Of a DNA stretch of 9,486 nucleotides, positions 1-5,938 are shown in pieces; position 1 is the stretch's first letter, and each line of letters starts with the position of its first letter. The stretch spans positions 1 to 9,486 of the forward strand of contig DDNL01000025.1 of NCBI GenBank assembly GCA_002341165.1. The letters are read 5' to 3'. The translations under genes were made by a program, and so were the position numbers. This DNA comes from Shewanellaceae bacterium UBA2521 (GTDB lineage: Bacteria; Pseudomonadota; Gammaproteobacteria; Enterobacterales; Shewanellaceae). The notes under the pieces are model-generated. The model had not been told where the DNA came from. It saw nothing but the letters and a program-made list of their open reading frames with translations, and did not search any database.

Positions 1-454
1 AGGCCATACCGAAGATTTAGGTATCGATAGTTTGAATCAAATGGTCGATGCTTTGAACGAATTCAAATATGAATCGATACGCTTACAGACCAAGTATCCG
101 AGTATGGTATTTGATGTACATAACATGGAGGAAATTTTACAACAACAAACACAGTTTGCTAAAGAAGAGCAAGCACAGCTTGATGCCATGAAGATTGAAT
201 TTGATGAATCCCTCTTTGAACCGCTTGAAGAGCCGACTTTATCAGCGCAAGAAGACCAGGCTTTAAGCTTGCGTGTACAGTGGTATGAAGACGATGAAAT
301 TGCTGAGCAGATGAAATTACCGCTTATTAGAGTGAAACAGATTTTTGCATCGATTAAAGATAAATACCATCAGCCCAAAATTCCACAAAGGGCTTACCTA
401 AACAAACGAAAACAACTATTCCCTGAGCACTTCGCTACATCATCAACTCATTAA
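1..454 (+). CDS. 3' part of a protein with a LuxR-like helix-turn-helix near its C-terminus (partial at window edge)
   Basis: The frame is open to the window's left edge: codons from position 2 read GHTEDLGIDS before a TTG at 32. The true start is probably outside, although the TTG cannot be excluded. No known full-length family was recognised. The first half is acidic and helical-looking (MEEILQQQTQFAKEEQAQLD). From about 236 to 370 the sequence LSAQEDQALSL..., EIAEQMKLPLIRVKQIF and SIKDKY follows the pattern of a LuxR/GerE-type DNA-binding domain: an LT/LS-x-x-E opening, EIA in the second helix, V-K in the recognition helix, then I-K-x-K. A basic tail follows (YLNKRKQLF). Only one base separates its stop from an ATG of the next gene, which also encodes a LuxR-type HTH, so the two may be one transcript. 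A DNA-binding regulator is an inference from the HTH pattern. A sigma-like HTH is the main alternative. Confidence 0.6.
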   Translation, partial: GHTEDLGIDSLNQMVDALNEFKYESIRLQTKYPSMVFDVHNMEEILQQQTQFAKEEQAQLDAMKIEFDESLFEPLEEPTLSAQEDQALSLRVQWYEDDEIAEQMKLPLIRVKQIFASIKDKYHQPKIPQRAYLNKRKQLFPEHFATSSTH

Positions 455-455
455 T

Positions 456-1298
456 ATGAAAGCGCATAGGTCAAAGGCACTCCATCAATCATACATAAGG
501 ACAGCAGCTATGCGAAGTATGAAAAAAAGGACAACAAATATGAATATTCATCACAAAAATATGAAGCAAGTATCGCGTGATATGCAAGCTTGGACTGAAT
601 CTCACTTAAATGAAATTGGAATTTATGATTGCACCTATTCTCATTGTGATATGTATAATGGGACACGTACTCCGATAACAACATCTTATGAATGGTACTG
701 CATATATTCTGAAAAAAATTTAGACCTACTACTTCCTCAAAGAATCGAAAAGACAGGAACCTATTGGAGTCAAGAGAATCAACTGTATGCGTCATATGAA
801 AATTTTGCTGCCGATAATTTTTATAAATTAGACTTATTCAATAAACTTGATGAAGGCTATGAAATGTTTTCTATAGGTTGCAATCGATACCTTACACCGC
901 AAGAATATAAGCAACTACAGTATTTATTCAAAGTCATAGCATATGAGGCACAAAAAATAAGAAAAAAGAAGCCACACATAACATTAGAGCTTAGAACCTG
1001 CGATGAACTTAAAAAGCTCCATTCTATTGAAACAAACTCGTTTCATTCAGCACCGAAAAAAGCTAAATTCCAAAGCTTAATATTGACCCCAAAAGAACAA
1101 CTTTATATTGGCCACCTGATGTTCAATTTAACTCATAAAGAAATCGCTTATAAATATAATTGTTCTGAAACTGCTGTAAGAAAAGTTATTTTAAATATTA
1201 AACGCAAATTAGGTAATGAATACTACTCAAACTCTGTAATGTTTGAAATGTTACATCAAAAACAAGTTTTATCTCACTGCTTACCTTTTTCATCTTAA
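456..1298 (+). CDS. LuxR-type transcriptional regulator
   Basis: The C-terminal domain (about residues 208-268) is a recognisable LuxR/GerE helix-turn-helix: LILTPKEQLYIGHLM, THKEIAYKYNCSETAVRKV, then NIKRKLG. Key features are the LTPKE opening, KEIA, and S-E-T-A-V-R-K in the recognition helix. The N-terminal region of about 180 residues is rich in Tyr, Cys and Trp and matches no sensor domain I recognise; it lacks an obvious receiver Asp signature. The open frame runs from ATG 456, but that ATG has no Shine-Dalgarno and sits one base after the previous stop. In-frame ATGs at 510 and 540 are each preceded by AAGGA with 8-base spacing, so one of these is the more likely start (262 or 252 residues). 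The stop codon overlaps the ribosome binding site of the permease gene, indicating an operon. The natural inference is that it senses the transported substrate or controls the permease, but no target site was identified. Confidence 0.82.
   Translation: MKAHRSKALHQSYIRTAAMRSMKKRTTNMNIHHKNMKQVSRDMQAWTESHLNEIGIYDCTYSHCDMYNGTRTPITTSYEWYCIYSEKNLDLLLPQRIEKTGTYWSQENQLYASYENFAADNFYKLDLFNKLDEGYEMFSIGCNRYLTPQEYKQLQYLFKVIAYEAQKIRKKKPHITLELRTCDELKKLHSIETNSFHSAPKKAKFQSLILTPKEQLYIGHLMFNLTHKEIAYKYNCSETAVRKVILNIKRKLGNEYYSNSVMFEMLHQKQVLSHCLPFSS
497..512 (+). promoter_or_regulatory. Ribosome binding site supporting a start at 510
   Basis: AAGGA (497-501) lies 8 bases upstream of the in-frame ATG at 510. The upstream ATG at 456 has nothing comparable, so this site argues for a shorter regulator than the longest open frame. 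Confidence 0.5.
526..542 (+). promoter_or_regulatory. Second ribosome binding site supporting a start at 540
   Basis: AAAGGA (526-531) lies 8 bases before the in-frame ATG at 540. It closely resembles the site 30 bases upstream (AAGGACAGCAGCTATG versus AAGGACAACAAATATG), so the regulator has two near-equivalent initiation sites. Confidence 0.5.
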
Positions 1299-1309
1299 AG
1301 GATATTATT

Positions 1310-2572
1310 ATGAAATTATGGAAGAAAACAATAGCTGTTTCGTTTGGAAAATCATTAGAGTATTATGATCTGGCGGTTTATATTTCTCTTTTTACCTACT
1401 TGAAATATAACTTTTTCCCAGAAAGTATTTTTGGAAAAGATGCCCTATTTTTAGTGTGGATTACATTTGCTCTGCGTTATATAGCTCGCCCTATAGGCGG
1501 CGCTGTTATCGGGTCATACGCCGATAAATATGGAAAAAAATCAGCTCTAATTCTCATCAGCATTTTAACTGGAGTATCTACTCTGGCTATAGCTTGTTTA
1601 CCTACGTACACTGATATAGGTATTATAGCGCCTTGCTTATTTTTCACACTTCAACTCATTCAAGCTTTTTCTTATGCAGGAGAGTCTACAACAGCTTATG
1701 CTTTCCTTTTAGATGAAGCAAAACCCTACCAAAGAGCAAGAGTTAATGCCTGTTTAGCTTCTGCTGTTCTTATGGCATTTATTTTAACCTTCGCAATTTG
1801 CGGGTTAGTGAAGTCTTTCTTAACATCAGAGCAGATGTATGATTTTGGTTGGCGTATACCACTTTTTTTGGGATTATTTAATATATCTCTTAGTTTCTAC
1901 TTACGCTCAAAACTAAAACCAACACAAGCTTCTGAAGCTCAAAAAAGAATCAAATCTATTGAAGCAGCACAATTATCACGGCGTGATGACATCATAAGCG
2001 GCCTAAAAGTTTTTTTTATCTTTGCACCTTCCACAATGCTTTTACACAGCTCTATTGCGATGACAGTTCAAATTAGAACCTTAACAGAAAATACGCCTTG
2101 GCACACTATGCTCCCTCTTTTATTAAAAGTACTCACTATTTTGTGTTGTTTGGTCTCTGCTTATATAATTGATCGATATAGTGATTGTCACGAAGCTTAT
2201 AAGAAAAACTGTAAATGGATGATCGCTTTAGGCATACCGATATTCATGATTCAAAGCTCAGGAAGCTTGCCTGCTTTAATCACAGCTCAATTTTGTATTA
2301 CAATTCTTATGAGTGTTTGTTTAGGTTGTGCAGGGTTTGTTTCGTATCAAGCTGTAAAATCTAAAAACTGTATTGCTGTTTTTTCCGTTGGATTCAATTT
2401 AAGTGTGCTTTTTTTCGGAGCCTGCTTTCCTATTGCAGCTCAAATTATAAAACAATATAATTCATGGCTTGTAGGCTTATTAATCTCATTCGGCGGCCTT
2501 TGTTACTTTGCAGCCTTGGCTTTAGATAAATATACTCAGCCTGCTTCAGCTTCTATCTCCACTGCTTCATGA
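1310..2572 (+). CDS. MFS transporter, metabolite:H+ symporter (MHS/ProP-like) type
   Basis: This 420-residue integral membrane protein of the major facilitator superfamily is of usual length, with about 12 hydrophobic segments by eye. Signatures fit the metabolite:H+ symporter subfamily. LEYYDLAVY (16-24) corresponds to the family's E-x-Y-D segment in helix 1. RPIGGAVIG (60-68) is followed by motif A, GSYADKYGKK (68-77), in the first cytoplasmic loop. LPTYTDIGIIAP (97-108) and QAFSYAGES (118-126) match the usual P-T-Y-x-x-I-G-x-x-A-P and Q-G-F-S-x-G-G-E, with two glycines replaced. FGWRIPLFLG (179-188) is the conserved segment before the central loop. Family members import organic acids, amino acids or osmolytes with protons across the inner membrane; the substrate here cannot be named. 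The start is supported by AAAGGA (1297-1302) 7 bases before the ATG and overlapping the regulator's stop, so the two genes are probably cotranscribed. A terminator follows within 15 bases. Confidence 0.9.
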   Translation: MKLWKKTIAVSFGKSLEYYDLAVYISLFTYLKYNFFPESIFGKDALFLVWITFALRYIARPIGGAVIGSYADKYGKKSALILISILTGVSTLAIACLPTYTDIGIIAPCLFFTLQLIQAFSYAGESTTAYAFLLDEAKPYQRARVNACLASAVLMAFILTFAICGLVKSFLTSEQMYDFGWRIPLFLGLFNISLSFYLRSKLKPTQASEAQKRIKSIEAAQLSRRDDIISGLKVFFIFAPSTMLLHSSIAMTVQIRTLTENTPWHTMLPLLLKVLTILCCLVSAYIIDRYSDCHEAYKKNCKWMIALGIPIFMIQSSGSLPALITAQFCITILMSVCLGCAGFVSYQAVKSKNCIAVFSVGFNLSVLFFGACFPIAAQIIKQYNSWLVGLLISFGGLCYFAALALDKYTQPASASISTAS

Positions 2573-2583
2573 TAAGAGAGTTT

Positions 2584-2619
2584 AAAGAGCGTGTTTTATC
2601 ATGCTCTTTTTCTTTTTTT
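2584..2619 (+). terminator. Rho-independent terminator of the regulator/permease unit
   Basis: AAAGAGCGTG (2584-2593) pairs with CATGCTCTTT (2600-2609) with one G-T wobble and a six-base loop, followed by TTCTTTTTTT. It begins 12 bases after the permease stop codon. Confidence 0.85.
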
Positions 2620-2728
2620 AAAATGGTTCTTAAAGTAAGCTTTTTAATTTTAAGGAAGTCTTGTTCAAAAACAAAACCTAGACAGTCATTCAATTTGTCA
2701 TTCAATTTACAAACAAAACCTAGACAAA

Positions 2729-2793
2729 CAAAACCTAGACAGCCATTCAATTTACCACCAAAAAAGCAACTTAAACCGCAAATCATTCAAGTG
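2729..2793 (+). repeat. 65-bp direct repeat, copy 1
   Basis: It begins CAAAACCTAGACA and ends AATCATTCAAGTG. It matches 2825-2889 at 62 of 65 positions, differing at 2742, 2743 and 2756. The copies are 96 bp apart, with 31 bp of related repeat material between them. Confidence 0.85.
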
Positions 2794-2824
2794 GACACTC
2801 ATTCAATTTACTCATTTAATTTAC

Positions 2825-2889
2825 CAAAACCTAGACACTCATTCAATTTACTACCAAAAAAGCAACTTAAACCGCAAATCATTCAAGTG
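2825..2889 (+). repeat. 65-bp direct repeat, copy 2
   Basis: Second copy of the block at 2729-2793. Near-identity of the A-rich interior (GCAACTTAAACCGCAAAT) as well as the short motifs shows that the whole block was duplicated recently, not just its ends. Confidence 0.85.
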
Positions 2890-2932
2890 TAATATATATC
2901 TACATTTTTATATTTATACATGGACTGCTCTT

Positions 2933-3913
2933 ATGCCTAAACCCAGAAAAGACTACATCAACCTCACCGCAACACCTTATTATCATTGTATTTCCCGCTG
3001 TGTTCGACGCGCTTATCTTTGCGGAAAAGATACATTAACAGGTCAATGTTATGAGCATCGCAGACAGTGGATCGAAGACAGAATCCTCTTTCTTGCTCAG
3101 TACTTTGCTATAGATATTTGCTCTTTTGCTGTCATGAGCAATCATATTCATCTTGTACTTTGTGTCGATGTTGAAAAATGTAAAAAATGGACAACCGATG
3201 AAGTGCTCCAAAGGTGGCATAAAATATATAAAGGCGCGCCCATAACACAAAAATATATGCAAGGTGAAAACCTCAACCCTATTGAGCTTGATGCCCTGTC
3301 AGATTATATAGAAAAGTACCGTTCAAGACTTCAAGATATCAGTTGGTTTATGCGCGCTTTGAACGAACCTATCGCACGAAAAGCTAATACTGAAGATAAG
3401 TGCACAGGCCATTTTTGGGAAGGTCGCTTTAAATCTCAAGCTTTACTCGATGATACAGCTGTTTTAACCTGTATGGCGTATGTTGATTTAAATCCTATAC
3501 GAGCACAAAAAGCTAAAAGCCTTGAAGACTCAGACCACACAAGTATTCAAATGAGAGTCAAAGCTGCCATGAGAGGTCAGCAACCTGAATCATTAAAGCC
3601 ATTTAAAGCGTCTACCAGTGATTTAGTATCTAATACATTTAACTTTGACTTGAAGGATTATTTAGAATTAGTCGATGCAACAGGGCGCATCATTCGAGAA
3701 GACAAAAAAGGTGCTCTATCCGAGAAGGAAACTAAAATTCTAACGCAAATCAAACTCTCTACAACACAGTGGATAAGTCTAAACCGCTGTTTTGAATCGA
3801 CTTTTAAAGGTGCTGTAGGTAGAGTAAAAAAATTAACTGCTTTTTATCACAAGCAAAACTATAAAAACCGAGTAGGCATTACAGCCAGTCAGCGTTATTT
3901 AGAAGCGGGCTAA
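2933..3913 (+). CDS. REP-associated tyrosine transposase-like protein (RAYT, Y1/HUH superfamily)
   Basis: This 326-residue single-strand DNA transposase is of the IS200-like Y1 superfamily. The HUH metal-binding motif is H71-I-H73 in MSNHIHLVL. The likely catalytic tyrosine is Y183 in CMAYVDLNPIRA, the position where this family carries its nucleophile. GHFWEGRFKSQ (159-169) between them is a strong signature of the long gammaproteobacterial RAYT-type members. All key residues are intact, so the protein may be active. The family nicks and joins single-stranded DNA through a 5'-phosphotyrosine link and recognises short palindromic repeats. The C-terminal 120 residues (after TSIQMRVKAA) are an extension whose function is not evident. 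The start is the first ATG of the frame; the only ribosome-binding-site candidate is a weak GGA (2922-2924). Inverted repeat arrays on both sides resemble a REPtron or BIME arrangement. Whether it is a mobile element or a domesticated gene is open. Confidence 0.9.
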   Translation: MPKPRKDYINLTATPYYHCISRCVRRAYLCGKDTLTGQCYEHRRQWIEDRILFLAQYFAIDICSFAVMSNHIHLVLCVDVEKCKKWTTDEVLQRWHKIYKGAPITQKYMQGENLNPIELDALSDYIEKYRSRLQDISWFMRALNEPIARKANTEDKCTGHFWEGRFKSQALLDDTAVLTCMAYVDLNPIRAQKAKSLEDSDHTSIQMRVKAAMRGQQPESLKPFKASTSDLVSNTFNFDLKDYLELVDATGRIIREDKKGALSEKETKILTQIKLSTTQWISLNRCFESTFKGAVGRVKKLTAFYHKQNYKNRVGITASQRYLEAG

Positions 3914-3936
3914 TTTTAGCCATTTTGTCATTTTTT
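3908..3936 (+). terminator. Possible weak terminator of the transposase gene
   Basis: GGCTA (3908-3912) and TAGCC (3917-3921) form a 5-bp stem around ATTT, spanning the stop codon, and are followed by the T-rich stretch ATTTTGTCATTTTTT. The short stem makes this tentative. Confidence 0.3.
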
Positions 3937-3974
3937 ACACTGCTCTTAGCTCCAACCTATCTGTGAAAAAGCTT

Positions 3975-4014
3975 ATTCTCTCGCAGAGAGAGTATATTGT
4001 ATCTTTAATATACT
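3975..4014 (+). repeat. Two overlapping inverted repeats downstream of the transposase
   Basis: The first hairpin has arms ATTCTCTC (3975-3982) and GAGAGAGT (3986-3993) around GCA, with one G-T wobble. The second has perfect 8-base arms AGTATATT (3991-3998) and AATATACT (4007-4014) around an 8-base loop. They share three bases (3991-3993), so only one can form fully at a time. They lie between the transposase stop and the right repeat array. They could be transposon-end structures, an RNA 3' structure, or a protein site; there is no T-tract typical of a terminator. Confidence 0.5.
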
Positions 4015-4108
4015 TTCTGGACTCTTATGCTTGGTTCAGAGCATACTTTCAAAAATAATCTTCACTTTATAAGCCTCAATATTCAATCAAAAATTTAAAT
4101 TTTAGCTC

Positions 4109-4228
4109 CATTATATGAGGGGATGTTTTAGTTCATTATATAAGTCGGTGGCTTAGCTTTACTTTTTTGTTTTATCCTACTTATAAATAGGTGTCTTATT
4201 TTTTACTTTTTACAAGTGGATGTCTTGT
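4109..4228 (+). repeat. Degenerate repeat set, inner part of the right array
   Basis: Four related 17-mers align without gaps: ATGAGGGGATGTTTTAG (4115-4131), ATAAGTCGGTGGCTTAG (4140-4156), ATAAATAGGTGTCTTAT (4183-4199) and ACAAGTGGATGTCTTGT (4212-4228). The shared pattern is roughly GG(A/G)TGTCTT. Some have weak dyad symmetry, with TAAG/CTTA and ACAAG/CTTGT around 7-base loops. The first two sit in a 25-bp tandem pair (4109-4133 and 4134-4158, 18 of 25 identical). They look like decayed relatives of the regular units further right. Confidence 0.6.
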
Positions 4229-4288
4229 TCTTTTTACTAAAATATTAAATTAAGTATTTTGATATTTTTTAATTACATAAGCAATATT

Positions 4289-4413
4289 ATGAGTGTCTAT
4301 TTTTTATTTGAGTAATATCATGAGTGCCTATTTTTTATTTGAGTAATATCATGAGTGTCTATTTTTTATTTATGAGTGTCTATTTTTTATTTATGAGTGT
4401 CTATTTTTTATTT
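4289..4413 (+). repeat. Regular tandem array, 31-bp x2 then 21-bp x3 units
   Basis: The 21-bp unit begins ATGAGTGTCTA, continues with a T-run and ends TATTT. Copies start at 4289, 4320, 4351, 4372 and 4393. All are identical except a T-to-C change in the second copy (GAGTGCCTA). The first two are followed by GAGTAATATC, giving 31-bp units; the last three abut directly. Traces of the pattern continue to about 4440. No unique spacers exist. The ATGAGTGTCTA core is the reverse complement of TAGACACTCAT in the array left of the transposase. Confidence 0.92.
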
Positions 4414-4479
4414 TTATCTTATCTATTTTTTATCTTATTTTTTAATTTACTTTCTTTTTATGAAGAAATAATTTGGGTA

Positions 4480-4507
4480 TAAAAAACCAAGGTATAAACC
4501 TTGGTTT
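4480..4507 (-). terminator. Rho-independent terminator of the minus-strand repeat-domain gene
   Basis: The perfect 9-base arms AAACCAAGG (4484-4492) and CCTTGGTTT (4499-4507) enclose six bases. Read on the minus strand the stem is followed by more T residues (TTTTTT in total), whereas on the plus strand it is followed by AAGTTAG. It therefore terminates transcription from the gene ending at 4634, after a 3' untranslated stretch of about 126 bases. Confidence 0.8.
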
Positions 4508-4633
4508 AAGTTAGATATGTTGGACAATTAGTAGTGAGATTATGTATTAATTTTTACTGTGTCCTATACAATATTTTATATCTATTTATATTTGATATAT
4601 TTATAAGTAAAAACTAATTATGCTTTACTATTT

Positions 4634-5710
4634 TCATTTTTCATCTATGTTTAACTTAATTTTTTGTTCTCGCGACAAATAGAAGTTATCATTTAAATAT
4701 TCATCAGGAAAGCCCGATAAAGATAAAGTTATATCTTTATCTAAAGAACGTTTAAAAGTAATGTTTTCTCCTGAATTGAACATAACAGATCTTACAAAAT
4801 TGATGTCGAATGGACAAATTTGATTTACGGGACATGTGTATTTTGATTTCACAGCCTGCCCAACCAAAATCCACAATCTACCAATATTCATTTTATTTTC
4901 TAACGGCGCATCAAATATTGATTTCTCCATATCTCTTTTCAAGAGTTTAGGTATTTCTGAAACTATGTTATCAGAAGGGATATCATATTCACCATGAAAG
5001 CCAGCAAGATTACCAACCTTTTCTTCATCCGGATCAAAATTAATTATGAGTTTGCCTGATATAACCACAGGCTGCCCTTCCAGATAAGAAGAGCGAAGAA
5101 GAAGTCTATTAAACAATAAATCTGACATGGCTTTGGGCTCATCAAAATTAAGCTCCTCCGCTCTCTCATCTAGCTCTGGTAGTATTTCATCCAGCGGTAA
5201 ACCAATGCTATGATTGATATCGTTTTCTAAAAGATCTGATTCATTATCATTAGTAAAAATTTGTTTTCTTTGCTCTTTCGATAAATAAAAATAACCATTT
5301 AACGCCTCATCATCAAAGCCTGATATATTCAAAGTTAATCTTTTATCTAAAGAATTTTTTACCACTATTTTTTCACCTGAACCCCAAGTTCCATCTGATT
5401 TAAGTTTCACATCAAATGGACAGGTCTTATTTTCAGGGCATGTGAAACCTGAATCGATAAATTCAAGGAAAAGATTGTATAACTGTTCCGCCTCGAGTTG
5501 TTCTTCTGCCGGTGCCTTCTCAATAAATTTTATTATGTCACTGTATATATGCTCAGATGTATTATTTTTATATTCACCATAAAAACCAGCAAGAGCGCCT
5601 GCTTTTTCTTTATCTTCATCAAAGCTAACTGTGAGCTTAGCTAATGTAATTTGAGGCTCTCCTTGTGAATCTGAAAATCCAATAAGCTTCTTGAATATTA
5701 AATCTGACAT
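4634..5710 (-). CDS. Unrecognised protein with two tandem CPxNxxCPFD domains, probable lipoprotein
   Basis: No known family was recognised. The protein is an internal duplication: residues 1-152 and about 195-354 align clearly. Each half opens with MSDL(I/L)F, then has FD-x-D-x-EK-x-G-x-LAGF-x-GEY (30-47 and 225-242). A cysteine pair follows in TCPENKTCPFD (90-100) and TCPVNQICPFD (292-302), then SGE, SLDK, SGF-x-DE-x-LN and FYLS-x-EQ. The acidic linker (about 153-194) is unrelated to either copy. Cys 91/97 and 293/299 are the only cysteines and are well placed for one disulphide per domain, which would suit an exported protein. The first standard start is ATG 5708-5710, with a modest AAGAG about 10 bases upstream. 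However, the frame continues upstream into a lipoprotein signal peptide lacking a start codon (see 5711-5815). The likely intended product is an outer-envelope lipoprotein; if translation begins at 5710 the product stays cytoplasmic. It is monocistronic with its own terminator. Confidence 0.75.
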   Translation of the reverse strand: MSDLIFKKLIGFSDSQGEPQITLAKLTVSFDEDKEKAGALAGFYGEYKNNTSEHIYSDIIKFIEKAPAEEQLEAEQLYNLFLEFIDSGFTCPENKTCPFDVKLKSDGTWGSGEKIVVKNSLDKRLTLNISGFDDEALNGYFYLSKEQRKQIFTNDNESDLLENDINHSIGLPLDEILPELDERAEELNFDEPKAMSDLLFNRLLLRSSYLEGQPVVISGKLIINFDPDEEKVGNLAGFHGEYDIPSDNIVSEIPKLLKRDMEKSIFDAPLENKMNIGRLWILVGQAVKSKYTCPVNQICPFDINFVRSVMFNSGENITFKRSLDKDITLSLSGFPDEYLNDNFYLSREQKIKLNIDEK

Positions 5711-5815
5711 AGGTTTTAACTCTTTTGAGCTAGAATCAGAACCGCCAGAACATCCTGTTAAAAATAGAAATGCTAATGATAAAATAATCGATAAATCTTT
5801 ATCTCTCTTATACTT
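5711..5815 (-). other. In-frame lipoprotein signal peptide without a start codon
   Basis: The 35 codons directly upstream of and in frame with the MSDL start encode KYKRDKDLSII, then a hydrophobic core LSLAFLFL and a lipobox LTGC (Cys codon 5750-5752), followed by SGGSDSSSKELKP, a typical flexible post-Cys tether. The basic, hydrophobic, lipobox and linker segments are all in the right order. No ATG, GTG or TTG occurs in this stretch, and a TAA (5816-5818) sits exactly where a start codon before the first Lys would be expected. Only ATT codons (5783-5788) could serve as non-standard starts. A lost start codon or a sequencing error is more likely than chance, because the signal peptide is complete. 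Confidence 0.7.
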
Positions 5816-5863
5816 TTAAAAGAGATATATTTTACTTTGTGTAAAGTGATTTGGAAGTTCATA

Positions 5864-5898
5864 TATAAATAAAATATAAATAAAATATAATAAATAAA
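5864..5898. repeat. AT-rich 11-bp tandem repeat
   Basis: TATAAATAAAA occurs at 5864-5874 and 5875-5885, followed by a degenerate third copy. It lies in the very AT-rich gap between greB and the lipoprotein-like gene; slippage is the simplest explanation. Confidence 0.55.
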
Positions 5899-5938
5899 AA
5901 TTTAAAAAAGTAGCCTTTAATAGATTATTATTTACATT

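Larger units (their letters stand above)
2672..2889 (+). repeat. Left repeat array of the transposase locus (TAGACA / CATTCAATTTAC units)
   Basis: Two short motifs alternate. CAAAACCTAGACA occurs exactly at 2672-2684, 2714-2726, 2729-2741 and 2825-2837. CATTCAATTT(AC) occurs at 2687, 2699, 2744, 2800 and 2840, with a one-mismatch copy at 2813. Larger units are built from them: the 65-bp block 2729-2793 recurs at 2825-2889 with three mismatches, and GACACTCATTCAATTTACT recurs at 2794 and 2834. The array ends 43 bases before the transposase start. The core TAGACACTCAT (2832-2842) is found inverted on the other side of the transposase. The array fills nearly the whole gap between the permease terminator and the transposase gene. 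Confidence 0.85.

Noticed and set aside
2569..2892. 107-codon open frame overlapping the permease stop (ATGA) and running through the left repeat array
   Set aside because: It starts with the permease terminator and then simply translates the repeats (KPRQ and FNL motifs). There is no ribosome binding site and no non-repetitive coding character, so it is a by-product of repeat lengths often divisible by three.
2924..3948. ACTGCTCTTA at 2924-2933 and 3939-3948 as element-end direct repeats around the transposase
   Set aside because: The match is only 10 bases and overlaps the start codon on the left. No larger identity extends from either copy, so it is not supported as an insertion boundary.
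3946..4110. TTAGCTCCA direct repeat (3946-3954 and 4102-4110)
   Set aside because: Nine bases in AT-rich DNA with unrelated flanks; not enough for an attachment site or duplication.
4289..4413. CRISPR array
   Set aside because: The units abut or share the same 10-base filler; there are no unique spacers of even length, and no cas-like gene is present.
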